Assembly (NCBI RefSeq): GCF_021725675.1
Contig: NZ_JAKJPO010000004.1
Location: 1 to 64,000 of the forward strand
DNA from: Marilutibacter chinensis
Lineage (GTDB): Bacteria; Pseudomonadota; Gammaproteobacteria; Xanthomonadales; Xanthomonadaceae
Length of the DNA: 64,000 nt
Direction of reading: 5' to 3'
Shown: positions 44,185 to 53,676 of the stretch, one piece after another
How the letters are laid out: every line of letters begins with the position of its first letter
Numbering within the stretch: position 1 is the first letter of the stretch
The notes under the pieces: model-generated
Seen by the model: the letters and a program-made list of their open reading frames with translations, nothing else
What the model was told of the DNA's origin: nothing
The model's database searches: none
Position numbers and translations under genes: made by a program

Positions 44185-44786
44185 GCCAGCCACTCCTCGA
44201 TCTTCTTGACCGCATCGGCGGTGACCACGACCGAGTCGGCGCCAACCAGCGCGACCGGATCCAGGCCTTGCACGTCACGGACTTCGACATACGGCAGGTT
44301 GCGTGCCGAGAGGTACAGGTTCTCGGTCGCTTCCTCGGTGACGATCAGCGGACGCTGACCGACTTCCAGCTCCTTCAGCTTCGCGACCAGACCCTTGGTC
44401 TTGGCGGCGTCGACATCGAAGCTCTCGACGACCTTGATCCGGCCCTGGCGGTTGAGCTCCGACAGGATCGCGGCGATCGCGGCGCGGTACATCTTGCGGT
44501 TGACCTTCTGCTCGAAGCTGCGAGGCTTCGCGGCGAAGGTCACGCCACCGCCGACGAAGATCGGCGCGGTCAACGCACCGTGACGGGCGCCACCGCCCTT
44601 CTGGCGCTTGGACTTCTTGGTGGTGCCGGCGACTTCGGAGCGGGTCTTCTGGGCCTTGGTGCCGGCTCGGCCGGCATTGCGGTAAGCCACGACCACCTGA
44701 TGGACCAGGTCTTCGCTGAACTCACGGCCAAAGATCGCATCGGAGACCGACAACGTCTTCTTGCTGTTGTTGATGGCGAGTTCCAT
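44181..44786 (-). CDS. rplD: 50S ribosomal protein L4
   Basis: 201 residues, same length as E. coli L4, which also represses its own S10 operon. The tunnel loop ([20 protein letters not shown]) is intact. The ATG at 44786 has AAGGAG 8 nt upstream; the ATG at 44792 is too close. A hairpin in the rpsJ leader could be its target (inference). Confidence 0.97.
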   Translation of the reverse strand: MELAINNSKKTLSVSDAIFGREFSEDLVHQVVVAYRNAGRAGTKAQKTRSEVAGTTKKSKRQKGGGARHGALTAPIFVGGGVTFAAKPRSFEQKVNRKMYRAAIAAILSELNRQGRIKVVESFDVDAAKTKGLVAKLKELEVGQRPLIVTEEATENLYLSARNLPYVEVRDVQGLDPVALVGADSVVVTADAVKKIEEWLA

Positions 44787-44798
44787 CGTCATCTCTCC

Positions 44799-45452
44799 TT
44801 ATGCCTTGCTCGTCGGACGCACGATGACGTCGCCACCCGGCGCGCCCGGCACGGCACCCTTGATGGCGATCAGGCCGCGCTCGGCGTCGACCTTCACCAC
44901 TTCGAGGCCCTGCGTGGACTGCTGCACGGCGCCCATGTGGCCGGACATCTTCTTGCCCGGGAACACACGGCCCGGCGTCTGGCGCTGGCCGATCGAACCC
45001 GGCGCGCGGTGCGACAGCGAGTTGCCGTGCGTCGCGTCGCCCATGCGGAAGTTGTGCCGCTTGATGGTGCCCTGGAAGCCCTTGCCCTTGGTCACGCCCT
45101 GGACGTCGACGATCTGGCCGGCCTCGAAGATGTCGGCCTTGATCTCGCCGCCAACCTCGAAACCGTCGATCTGGTCGTCGCCAACGCGGAACTCCCACAG
45201 GCCACGGCCGGCTTCGACCTTGGCCTTGGCCAGGTGCCCGGCTTCGGGCTTGTTGACTAGCGACGCGCGCTTGACGCCGGCGGTGACCTGCACGGCGCTG
45301 TAGCCGTCGCTGTCGACGGTCTTGATCTGGGTGATGCGGTTCGGGGTGGCCTCGATCAGGGTCACCGGCACCGACTTGCCGTCGGCGGTGAACACGCGGC
45401 TCATGCCGGCCTTGCGACCGACGATGCCCAACGAATACTTCTTCGCGGTCAT
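44799..45452 (-). CDS. rplC: 50S ribosomal protein L3
   Basis: 217 residues. Early assembly protein reaching the peptidyl-transferase centre. [37 protein letters not shown] and the methylatable Gln-containing [21 protein letters not shown] region are present. 10 bp after rpsJ. Confidence 0.98.
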   Translation of the reverse strand: MTAKKYSLGIVGRKAGMSRVFTADGKSVPVTLIEATPNRITQIKTVDSDGYSAVQVTAGVKRASLVNKPEAGHLAKAKVEAGRGLWEFRVGDDQIDGFEVGGEIKADIFEAGQIVDVQGVTKGKGFQGTIKRHNFRMGDATHGNSLSHRAPGSIGQRQTPGRVFPGKKMSGHMGAVQQSTQGLEVVKVDAERGLIAIKGAVPGAPGGDVIVRPTSKA

Positions 45453-45462
45453 GGTAGCGGCC

Positions 45463-45774
<312 letters not shown>

Positions 45775-45831
45775 GACGGAATTCCTCGGTTAAAAGAGCG
45801 ACAGGCCGGCCTCTGGGTGTGCCGACCCTTG

Positions 45832-45869
45832 AAAAAGCCAATGCCCCGGAGCCTTCACCCTCGCTCCGG
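45832..45869 (-). promoter_or_regulatory. Candidate attenuator in the S10 leader
   Basis: In the minus-strand transcript CCGGAGC (45869-45863) pairs with GCTCCGG (45852-45846) over a 10-nt loop. GGCATTGGC then TTTTT (45836-45832) follow, about 58 nt upstream of rpsJ. A hairpin followed by a U-run in the leader recalls the L4-controlled attenuator of the E. coli S10 operon. The 9-nt gap before the U-run is longer than ideal. Confidence 0.45.
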
Positions 45870-46076
45870 AGCTTCCTGCTCAGACAAACAAGGCAGGCCG
45901 GTTGCCCGGCCCGCCCAGACGGAATACCTGAACGCGCAGCACCACTCGGGACCCGTGAAGTCCGGAGCGGCATTTGCCGCGCGACGAGTCCCTGTCTGGC
46001 GAATACGAGGTGCCTCCTGCCCCTCATTTCGCTGGTTGCGCAGACCCGGTAAGACGGACCTGCGCGGTGGTCGCGC

Positions 46077-46106
46077 ATTCTAACGGGTTATCGCCGGCCG
46101 GCGCAA
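46077..46106 (-). promoter_or_regulatory. Putative S10-operon promoter
   Basis: Minus strand -35 TTGCGC (46106-46101), 18-bp spacer, -10 TAGAAT (46082-46077). The -35 box lies inside a 20-bp perfect hairpin (GGCCGGCGC..GCGCCGGCC, 46096-46115) that may act as a tuf 3' structure. The rest of the 502-bp tuf-rpsJ region holds no gene. Confidence 0.55.
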
Positions 46107-46242
46107 GCGCCGGCCATCGTTGGCCCGTTTCGCCCGTTCAGCCGGAGATCCCGGCCAAGGGTCTGTCGCGTCCAGCCGGCGGACCTCCGCCCCGAGCCCG
46201 CGCTGCTACGCCCGGGAATGGGAACGGCATGTCGACCGGCAC

Positions 46243-46265
46243 GCGGCTGCGCCATGCGCAACCGC
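46243..46265 (-). terminator. Hairpin after tuf
   Basis: In RNA GCGGUUGCGC pairs with GCGCAGCCGC (one G-U pair) around a 3-nt loop, 11 nt past the tuf stop. There is no U-tract, so it may protect or process the 3' end rather than terminate by itself. Confidence 0.55.
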
Positions 46266-46276
46266 ACTGGATCAGA

Positions 46277-47467
46277 TCACTTGATGATCTTGGCGACGAC
46301 GCCCGCGCCGACGGTGCGGCCGCCTTCGCGGATCGCGAAGCGCAGACCCTCGTCCATCGCCACCGGATTGATCAGCTGGACGGCCATCTTCACGTTGTCG
46401 CCCGGCATCACCATCTCGGTGCCTTCCGGCAGCGTCACCGCACCGGTGATGTCGGTGGTGCGGAAGTAGAACTGCGGACGGTAGCCCTTGAAGAACGGCG
46501 TGTGACGGCCACCCTCGTCCTTCGACAGCACGTACACCTCGGCCTCGAAGTCCGTGTGCGGGGTGATCGAACCCGGCTTGGCCAGCACCTGGCCACGCTC
46601 CACCTCGTCACGCTTGGTGCCGCGCAGCAGCAGACCCGCGTTGTCGCCCGCCTGCCCCTGGTCCAGCAGCTTGCGGAACATCTCCACGCCCGTGACCGTG
46701 GTCTTGGTGGTCGGACGGATACCGACGATCTCGATCTCGTCGCCCACCTTGATCACGCCGCGCTCGATACGGCCCGTCACCACCGTGCCGCGACCCGAAA
46801 TCGAGAACACGTCCTCGACCGGCATCAGGAACGCCTTGTCGATGTCGCGCTCCGGCTCCGGAATGTAGCTGTCCAGCGCGTCCACCAGCGCCAGGATCGC
46901 CGGCACGCCGATCTCCGACTGGTCGCCTTCCAGCGCCTTCAGCGCCGAACCCTTGATGATCGGGGTGTCGTCGCCCGGGAAGTCGTACTTGCTCAGCAGC
47001 TCGCGCACTTCCATCTCCACCAGCTCCAGAAGCTCGGCGTCGTCCACCATGTCGGCCTTGTTCAGGAACACCACGATGTACGGCACGCCGACCTGACGCG
47101 CCAGCAGGATGTGCTCGCGGGTCTGCGGCATCGGGCCGTCCGCCGCCGAACACACCAGGATCGCACCGTCCATCTGCGCCGCACCCGTGATCATGTTCTT
47201 CACGTAGTCGGCGTGGCCCGGACAATCCACGTGCGCGTAGTGACGCGTCGGGCTTTCGTACTCCACGTGCGCCGTCGAGATCGTGATGCCGCGCGCCTTC
47301 TCTTCCGGCGCCGCGTCGATCGCGTCGTACGCCTTGAACTCTCCACCGAAACGCTCGGCGCCCACCTTCGTCAGCGCTGCCGTCAGCGTGGTCTTGCCGT
47401 GGTCAACGTGGCCGATCGTGCCGACGTTCACGTGCGGCTTGGTGCGCTCGAATTTACCTTTAGCCAT
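46277..47467 (-). CDS. tuf: Elongation factor Tu
   Basis: 396 residues. Carries aminoacyl-tRNA to the ribosome. G1 [30 protein letters not shown] and SALKALEG are intact, and domains 2-3 are complete. ATG 47467. It follows three tRNA genes, as in the E. coli tufB operon, yet is followed directly by rpsJ as tufA-type genes are in many bacteria. It is the only tuf in the window. Confidence 0.98.
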   Translation of the reverse strand: MAKGKFERTKPHVNVGTIGHVDHGKTTLTAALTKVGAERFGGEFKAYDAIDAAPEEKARGITISTAHVEYESPTRHYAHVDCPGHADYVKNMITGAAQMDGAILVCSAADGPMPQTREHILLARQVGVPYIVVFLNKADMVDDAELLELVEMEVRELLSKYDFPGDDTPIIKGSALKALEGDQSEIGVPAILALVDALDSYIPEPERDIDKAFLMPVEDVFSISGRGTVVTGRIERGVIKVGDEIEIVGIRPTTKTTVTGVEMFRKLLDQGQAGDNAGLLLRGTKRDEVERGQVLAKPGSITPHTDFEAEVYVLSKDEGGRHTPFFKGYRPQFYFRTTDITGAVTLPEGTEMVMPGDNVKMAVQLINPVAMDEGLRFAIREGGRTVGAGVVAKIIK

Positions 47468-47497
47468 GGCTGTCGCTTCTCGCTTTGTGACGGTTTC

Positions 47498-47528
47498 TGG
47501 GTGGAACTGCCGGGCGAATCGAACCCGG
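47498..47528 (-). other. tRNA-like 3' fragment between tRNA-Thr and tuf
   Basis: On the minus strand CCGGG-TTCGATT-C(G)-CCCGG looks like a tRNA T-arm with one inserted G, followed by CAGTTCCACCCA, similar to an acceptor strand with CCA. It starts only 12 nt after the CCA of tRNA-Thr and has no D or anticodon arm. Probably a tRNA relic or a tRNA-like element in the tuf leader. Confidence 0.45.
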
Positions 47529-47540
47529 ATATCGCGAATA

Positions 47541-47616
47541 TGGTGCTCACGACTGGAATCGAACCAGCGACCTCCTCCTTACCAAGGAGGTGCTCTACCG
47601 ACTGAGCTACGTGAGC
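47541..47616 (-). tRNA. tRNA-Thr (GGT anticodon)
   Basis: 76 nt with encoded CCA. Cloverleaf: acceptor GCTCACG/CGTGAGC, D-arm GCTCAGTCGGTAGAGC, anticodon arm CCTCC-TTGGTAA-GGAGG, T-arm GCTGG-TTCGATT-CCAGT (last pair G-U). Reads ACC codons. Anticodon at 47581-47583 (complement). Confidence 0.97.
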
Positions 47617-47648
47617 AGGTTGTCGCAGCAGGTGGCGCGTTGCAGCAA

Positions 47649-47722
<74 letters not shown>

Positions 47723-47787
47723 GCCGGAAGACCTGCTTGGGTACCGCACCCTCGGCTGGTAAGGCCTCGGGATCTTGCCGGATACAA

Positions 47788-47813
47788 CTTGAAGCTGGTG
47801 GAAGGAGGTGGAT
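47788..47813 (-). repeat. Duplicate of the tRNA-Tyr 3' end
   Basis: Matches 47963-47988 at 25 of 26 positions; the repeated unit covers the last 18 nt of tRNA-Tyr (T-stem end, acceptor, CCA) plus 8 nt downstream. The offset is 175 bp. The rest of the 248-bp tRNA-Tyr to tRNA-Gly spacer has no gene. Confidence 0.8.
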
Positions 47814-47970
47814 GGCTGCGGCCGCTGCGCGACCTTGGCCCTCCGGGCCGCGCCTTGCGGCGCGCACGACGAAGCTCTCGCTTCATCGCCGAACCAGCGG
47901 TGGCTCTCGTCCACCTCTCGTTCGTTCCGGCAACCTTCCTGCCGATTTTACTGCTACCACCTCTTGAAGC

Positions 47971-48056
47971 TGGTGGAGGGAGGTGGATTCGAACCACCGA
48001 AGGCGTAAGCCAGCAGATTTACAGTCTGCCCCCGTTGGCCGCTTGGGTATCCCTCC
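47971..48056 (-). tRNA. tRNA-Tyr (GTA anticodon)
   Basis: 86 nt including the long variable arm typical of bacterial tRNA-Tyr and encoded CCA. Acceptor GGAGGGA/TCCCTCC, anticodon loop CTGTAAA, T-arm GGTGG-TTCGAAT-CCACC. Anticodon at 48020-48022 (complement). First gene of the tRNA-tuf unit. Confidence 0.97.
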
Positions 48057-48173
48057 AAAAGAGCCCGCAATTTTGGCGCTGGCGTTCGCGGTTGTCAATG
48101 CACTTTTGCAGCGCCGGACGACTTTTCTTCGTCGACGACCGGCAGGCGGGGTCAGGACGCCGATCGCCGTCGA

Positions 48174-49265
48174 TCAGACATTGAACCGGAAATGCAGCAC
48201 GTCGCCTTCCTGGACCCGGTATTCCTTGCCTTCCAGGCGCATCCGCCCCGCTTCGCGCGCGCCGGCTTCGCCCTTGTACTGGATGAAATCGTCGTAGGCG
48301 ATGGTCTCGGCGCGGATGAAGCCCTTCTCGAAATCGGTATGGATCACCGCTGCCGCCTGTGGCGCGGTCGCGCCCTTCTTCACCGTCCAGGCGCGCACTT
48401 CCTTGACCCCGGCGGTGAAGTAGGTCTGCAGGCCCAGCAGGGTATAGGCGGCGCGGATGACCCGGTTCAGCCCCGGCTCGTCGAGGCCGAGGTCGGCCAG
48501 AAAGGCGTCGCGGTCGGCATCGTCGAGCTGGGCGAGCTCTTCCTCGATCGCCGCCGACACCGGTACCACCTCGGCGCCTTCCCCCGCAGCCCTCGCGCGG
48601 ACCGCATCCAGGTGCGGATTGTTCTCGAAGCCGTCCTCGAGCACGTTGGCGACATACATCACCGGCTTCAGGGTCAGCAGGAACAGGTCGCGGACGGCGA
48701 GCAGGTCGTCGTCGGAAAGATCCAGCGCGCGCGCCGGCCTGCCGGCGTCGAGACCCTCGCGGATCCGGCCCAGCACTTCGACCCGCACCTTGGCTTCCTT
48801 GTCACCGGACTTGGCGGTGCGCTCGGCACGCTGCAACGCCTTCTCGACGGATTCGAGGTCGGCAAGCGCCAGTTCGGTGTCGATGGTGTCGATGTCGGAG
48901 ATCGGATCGACCCTGCCGGACACGTGGACGACGTCGCCGTGCTCGAAGCAGCGGACCACGTGGGCGATCGCGTCGACCTCGCGGATGTGCGCCAGGAACT
49001 TGTTGCCCAGCCCCTCGCCCTTGGCCGCGCCGGCGACCAGGCCCGCGATGTCGACGAATTCCATCGCGGTCGGGACCAGCTTCTGCGGCTTGACGATCTC
49101 CGCCAGGGCATTCAGGCGCGGATCGGGCACCGGCACGACGCCGACGTTCGGCTCGATCGTGCAGAACGGGAAGTTCGCCGCCGCGATCCCGGCCTTGGTC
49201 AACGCGTTGAAGAGGGTCGACTTGCCGACGTTCGGCAGGCCGACGATGCCACATTTGATGCCCAT
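48174..49265 (-). CDS. ychF: Redox-regulated ATPase YchF (Obg-like)
   Basis: 363 residues. OLA1/YchF family P-loop protein that prefers ATP and binds ribosomes. G1 [34 protein letters not shown], then a helical insertion and the C-terminal TGS domain ([18 protein letters not shown] ... [12 protein letters not shown]). ATG 49265. It is last in the lolB-ispE-prs-rplY-pth-ychF run and precedes the tRNA-tuf unit on the same strand. Confidence 0.97.
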   Translation of the reverse strand: MGIKCGIVGLPNVGKSTLFNALTKAGIAAANFPFCTIEPNVGVVPVPDPRLNALAEIVKPQKLVPTAMEFVDIAGLVAGAAKGEGLGNKFLAHIREVDAIAHVVRCFEHGDVVHVSGRVDPISDIDTIDTELALADLESVEKALQRAERTAKSGDKEAKVRVEVLGRIREGLDAGRPARALDLSDDDLLAVRDLFLLTLKPVMYVANVLEDGFENNPHLDAVRARAAGEGAEVVPVSAAIEEELAQLDDADRDAFLADLGLDEPGLNRVIRAAYTLLGLQTYFTAGVKEVRAWTVKKGATAPQAAAVIHTDFEKGFIRAETIAYDDFIQYKGEAGAREAGRMRLEGKEYRVQEGDVLHFRFNV

Positions 49266-49281
49266 GTATGGAAACCCGGGA

Positions 49282-49348
49282 TTGGTGATTCGGGATTCGG
49301 GATTCGCCGGCGGCCGCTGCGGTCCGCACGGAAATCCCGAATCCCCAA
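49282..49348. repeat. Inverted repeat between pth and ychF
   Basis: TTGGTGATTCGGGATTCG (49282-49299) faces the inverse of a near-identical copy at 49331-49348 (15 of 18 match). The left arm also contains a GGGATTC tandem. In RNA it makes a long hairpin with a 31-nt loop. Similar GGGATTCGGGATTC tracts are dispersed in xanthomonad genomes (from memory). Confidence 0.5.
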
Positions 49349-49363
49349 CCGCCGATCCGGTCG

Positions 49364-49945
49364 CTAGTCCTTCTTCGTGTGCAGGCGCTTCATCGCCTCG
49401 CCGTAGTCGCCGGCGACCGCCAGCGGCAACACGTCGATCGCATCGTCGATCGCCCGCAGTATCCGCGTCTCGTCCTCGCCGCCCGGCCGGCCGAGCACCC
49501 AGGGCGTGACCTTGTCCTTGTGCCCGGGATGACCGATGCCGATACGCAACCGATGGAACTTTCCGTGCCCGAGCAGGCGCATGGTGTCGCGCAGGCCGTT
49601 CTGGCCGCCATGGCCGCCATCGAACTTCAGCCGGGCGGTGCCGGTCGGCAGGTCGAGCTCGTCGTGGGCGAGCAGGGCCTGGGCGGGCTCGAACTTCCAG
49701 AACCGCAGCGCCGCGGCCACCGATTTGCCGGACAGGTTCATGAACGTGGCCGGCTTCAGCAGCCAGACCGGTTGTCCGCCGATCTCGACCCGGCAGGTCG
49801 AGCCGAACAGCTTGGAGTCGACGTTGAAACGTCCGCCCAGCTTCTCCGCCAAGGCGTCCACAAACCAGAACCCGGCGTTGTGCCGGGTCCGGGCGTGCTC
49901 GGGTCCGGGGTTGCCCAGCCCGACGATGAGGCGCAGTCCCGCCAT
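49364..49945 (-). CDS. pth: Peptidyl-tRNA hydrolase
   Basis: 193 residues. Releases tRNA from stalled peptidyl-t[24 protein letters not shown] contains the catalytic His; [19 protein letters not shown] and [11 protein letters not shown] are intact. The ATG at 49945 matches homologue length; ATGs at 49951 and 49987 are possible but no start has a clear ribosome site. Confidence 0.95.
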   Translation of the reverse strand: MAGLRLIVGLGNPGPEHARTRHNAGFWFVDALAEKLGGRFNVDSKLFGSTCRVEIGGQPVWLLKPATFMNLSGKSVAAALRFWKFEPAQALLAHDELDLPTGTARLKFDGGHGGQNGLRDTMRLLGHGKFHRLRIGIGHPGHKDKVTPWVLGRPGGEDETRILRAIDDAIDVLPLAVAGDYGEAMKRLHTKKD

Positions 49946-50014
49946 CGACATGGAGAAGGAGCGTTCCACGTGCGCCGGCGGCTCCATCTGCGCGGAGCCG
50001 CCGACGGGACGCGA

Positions 50015-50668
50015 TTACTCCTCGCCCTTCTCGGCCTTGGCGGCCGGCACGTCGGCCGAACCTTCCTCGGCCGGGGTCTCCTCGACCTCGACACGGCCGG
50101 CACGGGCCACGACCACGGCCACGTCGTGCTCCTTGCCGAGCTTCAGCTCGGGGATCTCGACGCCCTTGGGCAGCTTAAGCTCGGACAGGTGGATGGTCTC
50201 GCCGAGCTTCAGGTCGGCCAGGTCGATCTCGATGAACTCGGGGAGATCCTTCGGCAGGCAGCTGATCTCGACCTCGTTCAGCTCGTGGGTCACGACGACG
50301 TCGGCCGCCTTGCCGGCCGGCGACTTGTCCTCGTTGATGAAGTGCAGCGGCACGCGGGTGCGCAGCGCCTGGCCGGCGGTGACGCGCTGGAAGTCCAGGT
50401 GCATGATCAACTGCTTGTAGGGATGGCGCTGCATGTCACGCAGCAGGACCTTCTCCGACTTGCCGTCGATTTCCAGGTCGATGATCGACGAGTAGAACCA
50501 CTCGTTCTGGCTGGCGAGCCAGGTCTTCTCGTGCTCGAGCTGGATCGGCTTCGGCTCGGACTTGCCGCCATAGACGATGGCCGGAATCACGCCGGCGTGA
50601 CGAAGGCGGCGGCTCGCACCCTTCCCCTCATCGCTGCGGCTGACGGCCTTGAGGCTGTGTTCAGACAT
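50015..50668 (-). CDS. rplY: 50S ribosomal protein L25 (long CTC form)
   Basis: 217 residues. 5S rRNA-binding L25 domain (about 1-95) plus a C-terminal TL5/CTC beta domain ([31 protein letters not shown]) and an acidic/Ala-rich tail. Start ATG 50668. Between prs and pth, the usual neighbours. Confidence 0.96.
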   Translation of the reverse strand: MSEHSLKAVSRSDEGKGASRRLRHAGVIPAIVYGGKSEPKPIQLEHEKTWLASQNEWFYSSIIDLEIDGKSEKVLLRDMQRHPYKQLIMHLDFQRVTAGQALRTRVPLHFINEDKSPAGKAADVVVTHELNEVEISCLPKDLPEFIEIDLADLKLGETIHLSELKLPKGVEIPELKLGKEHDVAVVVARAGRVEVEETPAEEGSADVPAAKAEKGEE

Positions 50669-50798
50669 TTTCGTTACTCACTCTTTACTGCATGAATCCG
50701 CCTCGCGGCGGTCTGGATGACTCACCCGCGACCAGGTGAGCCGTTGTGCTCCGCGGCGCCGCCGCGGAGCGGATTTCGCGCGACCCGCCGCGATGGCG

Positions 50799-51758
50799 TC
50801 AGTCGACGTACAGCGAGCTGACCGACTCGCCGAACGCGATCCGGCGGATCGTCTCGGCCAGCAGTTCGGCGACGCTGAGCTGGCGGATGCGGCCGGTGGC
50901 GCGGGCCGCCTCGGTCAGCGGGATGGTGTCGGTCACCACCAGTTCGTCGAGCTGCGAACGGGTCACGTTGTCGATCGCCGCGCCCGACAGCACCGGATGG
51001 GTGCAGTAGGCGACCACCTTGGTCGCGCCCTGCGCCTTGAGCGCGTTGGCCGCCGCGCACAGGGTGCCGGCGGTGTCGACGATGTCGTCGACCAGCACGC
51101 AGGTCTTGCCCTCGACGTCGCCGATGATGTTCATCACCGTGGCGACGTTGGCGCGCGGGCGGCGCTTGTCGATGATCGCCAGGTCGGCGTCGTCGAGGCG
51201 CTTGGCGATCGCGCGGGCGCGGACCACGCCGCCGACGTCCGGGCTGACCACGATCAGGTTGTCGGTGCCGTGCGCGCGCCAGATATCGGCAAGCAGCAGC
51301 GGCGAGGCGTACACGTTGTCGACCGGCAGATCGAAGAAACCCTGGATCTGGTCGGCATGCAGGTCGACGGTCAGCACGCGGTCGGTGCCGACCGCGCCGA
51401 ACATGCTCGCCGCGACCTTGGCGGTGATCGGCACGCGCGAGGAACGCGGGCGGCGATCCTGGCGGGCATAGCCGAAATACGGCACCACCGCGGTCACATT
51501 GCTGGCCGAGGCGCGCTTGAGCGCGTCCACCAGCACCAGCAGCTCGACCAGGTTCTCCGCGCTGGGCGCGCAGGTCGGCTGGATCACGAAGACTTCCTGT
51601 CGGCGGACGTTCTCCTCGATCTCGACCTGGACTTCCCCGTCGGAGAAGCGGCCGACGAGGGCCTTGCCCAGGCGGATGCCGAGTTCGCGGCAGACCGCCT
51701 CGGCGAGGGGGCGGTTGGCATTGCCGCTGAACACCAGCAGGTTGCGGTCGGATTGCAC
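50799..51758 (-). CDS. prs: Ribose-phosphate pyrophosphokinase
   Basis: 319 residues. Makes PRPP from ribose 5-phosphate and ATP for nucleotides, His and Trp. [17 protein letters not shown], the flexible loop [23 protein letters not shown] and the PRPP-binding [12 protein letters not shown] are intact. It starts with GTG at 51758 (GGAG 8 nt upstream); earlier in-frame ATG codons would add a poorly conserved leader. Downstream of tRNA-Gln on the same strand. Confidence 0.96.
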   Translation of the reverse strand: MQSDRNLLVFSGNANRPLAEAVCRELGIRLGKALVGRFSDGEVQVEIEENVRRQEVFVIQPTCAPSAENLVELLVLVDALKRASASNVTAVVPYFGYARQDRRPRSSRVPITAKVAASMFGAVGTDRVLTVDLHADQIQGFFDLPVDNVYASPLLLADIWRAHGTDNLIVVSPDVGGVVRARAIAKRLDDADLAIIDKRRPRANVATVMNIIGDVEGKTCVLVDDIVDTAGTLCAAANALKAQGATKVVAYCTHPVLSGAAIDNVTRSQLDELVVTDTIPLTEAARATGRIRQLSVAELLAETIRRIAFGESVSSLYVD

Positions 51759-51852
51759 GATCGGACTCCGGCGATGTCGGCGTTCGGTTGGGGATGCCGC
51801 GTGGGCGTTACGTCCAGCATTAGTCAGGCGGCGAGTCCTTGCGCGCACCCAG

Positions 51853-51890
51853 CCCGCCGGGCCTCGGGGACCGGCTTCACACCCGGCGGG
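51853..51890 (-). terminator. Hairpin between tRNA-Gln and prs
   Basis: A perfect 9-bp stem CCCGCCGGG / CCCGGCGGG with a 20-nt loop lies 2 nt past the tRNA-Gln CCA. There is no U-tract. It may define the tRNA 3' end or limit read-through into prs. Confidence 0.5.
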
Positions 51891-51892
51891 AT

Positions 51893-51969
51893 TGGCAGGG
51901 GCGGTAGGATTCGAACCTACGAATGCCAGGATCAAAACCTGGTGCCTTAGGCCTCTTGGCGACGCCCCT
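51893..51969 (-). tRNA. tRNA-Gln (TTG anticodon)
   Basis: 77 nt with encoded CCA. Acceptor AGGGGCG/CGCCCCT, anticodon arm CCAGG-TTTTGAT-CCTGG, T-arm GTAGG-TTCGAAT-CCTAC. Anticodon at 51933-51935 (complement). It sits between ispE and prs, as in Xanthomonas. Confidence 0.96.
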
Positions 51970-52016
51970 GTTGCTTCCGACCACAGCTTCCGGAACCCAT
52001 GCCGGCGTCCGTAAGC

Positions 52017-52898
52017 TCAGGTGCTGGCTGACGATGTGTAAGCCTCGAGCGCGTCCAGCAACGGCGACCGCGCCGCGCCGGCCGCCGACCAGGCTTTCAG
52101 GCCGGCGGGCAGCGTCGCCAGCGCGCGTTCGGCGGGTTCGATGCCTTCGAACTCGACGAAACAGCCGCTGCCCGACCCGGTCAGACGCGGACGGCCGATC
52201 CGCGACAGCGCCACGAAGACCGCCTCGACGGCGTCTTCCCGCGCGCGCAGGACCGGCTCGAACACGTTGCCGAGCGGAACGCCCGAAACGAAGTCCGATA
52301 TTGTCGCGGGCGGGCAATCCCGCGTCAATTGCGGGGAGCGGAACAGTTCGGCGGTCGCCGCATGCACGCCCGGATCGGCCAGCACGTAGCCGGCGGGCGG
52401 CAGGTCGACCGGCGTCAACGCCTCGCCCACGCCCTCGGCCCAGGCGTTGCGACCCTGCACGAACACCGGCACGTCGGCGCCCAGCCGCAGGCCGAGCGCG
52501 GCCAGCGCGTCCGCCCCCTGGGCGGATCCCCACATCGCATCGAGGGCGACCAGGACGGTCGCCGCATCGCTGGAGCCACCGCCGAAACCGCCCCCGGCCG
52601 GAATGCGCTTGTCGACGACAATGTCGGCACCTTTGCCGATATTGGACGCATTTTGCAGTAATTTTGCCGCCCGAACCGTGAGATCGTCCGCCTCGGCGAC
52701 GCCGGCCACCGATACGCCGTGGCGAACGATCCGGCCATCGTCGCGGACACGCAGGCGGACGGTGTCGCCCCAGTCGAGCAGGCGGAACACGGTCTGCAGC
52801 AGGTGGTAGCCGTCGGGCCGTCGGCCGACGATGCGCAGGAACAGGTTCAGCTTGGCCGGAGCCGGCCAGGCGATCCAGCCGTCCGGATCGGGGCGCAT
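52017..52898 (-). CDS. ispE: 4-diphosphocytidyl-2-C-methyl-D-erythritol kinase
   Basis: 293 residues, GHMP kinase of the MEP isoprenoid pathway. Substrate motif [24 protein letters not shown]-binding [15 protein letters not shown], and the C-terminal glycine motif [13 protein letters not shown] are intact. ATG 52898, 64 bp downstream of lolB on the same strand. Confidence 0.95.
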   Translation of the reverse strand: MRPDPDGWIAWPAPAKLNLFLRIVGRRPDGYHLLQTVFRLLDWGDTVRLRVRDDGRIVRHGVSVAGVAEADDLTVRAAKLLQNASNIGKGADIVVDKRIPAGGGFGGGSSDAATVLVALDAMWGSAQGADALAALGLRLGADVPVFVQGRNAWAEGVGEALTPVDLPPAGYVLADPGVHAATAELFRSPQLTRDCPPATISDFVSGVPLGNVFEPVLRAREDAVEAVFVALSRIGRPRLTGSGSGCFVEFEGIEPAERALATLPAGLKAWSAAGAARSPLLDALEAYTSSAST

Positions 52899-52962
52899 GT
52901 CGAAAACTGAATCGGAGCCTGCGTTGCGGATCTCCCAGGGACGCCCACCACGGGGCGGCTCT

Positions 52963-53676
52963 TCAGCCGCCGCCACCGCCCGCTCCCTCGCTTCCCGGCA
53001 ACGCAGCGGCCCGCGGCGCGTCGACCTGCCATTGATCGACCACGAGCCTGACCCGCGCCTGGCGGCCGTCGACACCGTCGCTGCGGGCATCGATGCGGCG
53101 CGGGAGGTCGACGCCGTCGGCCGCTTCCGGCCACGCGTATTCGATGTGCCAGCCGTCCTGCTCCAGCACCGCGAGACGGCCATCGGCCGCATATACCTCG
53201 CCGGCCGGGCCACCGGCGGTTGCGCGCAGCCCGCGCGCCCAGTCCGCCAGCGCCGACACCGGCAGGTACCAGCCGGTCGCCTCGTACAGCAGCAGATCGG
53301 CGTCGCGGCCCGTCCACGGGCCGCCCTCGACGCCATCCAGGCGGGCACCGTCCGGGCCCACGGCCAGGCGCCAGCTCTGGCGGGTGACCGGGGCGCTGAG
53401 CTGGATGTCGAAACGATCGCCTTGCTGTCGCCACTCCAGCCGGCCGCTGCCGCCCTGCCCGGCCATCGACACCGCGACGCGTCCGCTCAACGACCAGTCG
53501 GTCACCGCGCGCAACGCGTCCTCGCGCGCCTGTTGGTGCGCCTCGGCGACGGCGCGCTCGGCCGGCGGCAGACCGCGCTGCGCCTTGGGCATGCCGGCAC
53601 ACGCGGCCAGCAGCGCCACCATGGCGACGAGGATCGCGCCGCGGATGCCGATCCGGATGATGCCAGTCCGGATCAT
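52963..53676 (-). CDS. lolB: Outer membrane lipoprotein receptor LolB
   Basis: 237 residues. Accepts lipoproteins from LolA at the outer membrane. Lipoprotein signal with lipobox LLAAC; then [20 protein letters not shown] and a beta-rich lipocalin-like body. The C-terminal tail is Gly/Ala-rich. The ATG at 53676 overlaps the preceding TPR gene by 4 bp (ATGA). Confidence 0.9.
   Translation of the reverse strand: MIRTGIIRIGIRGAILVAMVALLAACAGMPKAQRGLPPAERAVAEAHQQAREDALRAVTDWSLSGRVAVSMAGQGGSGRLEWRQQGDRFDIQLSAPVTRQSWRLAVGPDGARLDGVEGGPWTGRDADLLLYEATGWYLPVSALADWARGLRATAGGPAGEVYAADGRLAVLEQDGWHIEYAWPEAADGVDLPRRIDARSDGVDGRQARVRLVVDQWQVDAPRAAALPGSEGAGGGGG

Noticed and set aside
46096..46115. The 20-bp hairpin as a normal intrinsic terminator of tuf
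   Set aside because: It has no U-tract, lies about 160 nt from the tuf stop and contains the candidate S10 -35 box; a hairpin nearer the stop (46243-46265) is the better 3' structure.
47788..47988. The repeated tRNA-Tyr end as attL/attR of an integrated element
   Set aside because: Only about 150 bp lie between the copies, with no integrase or cargo; an rtT-like duplication explains it better.
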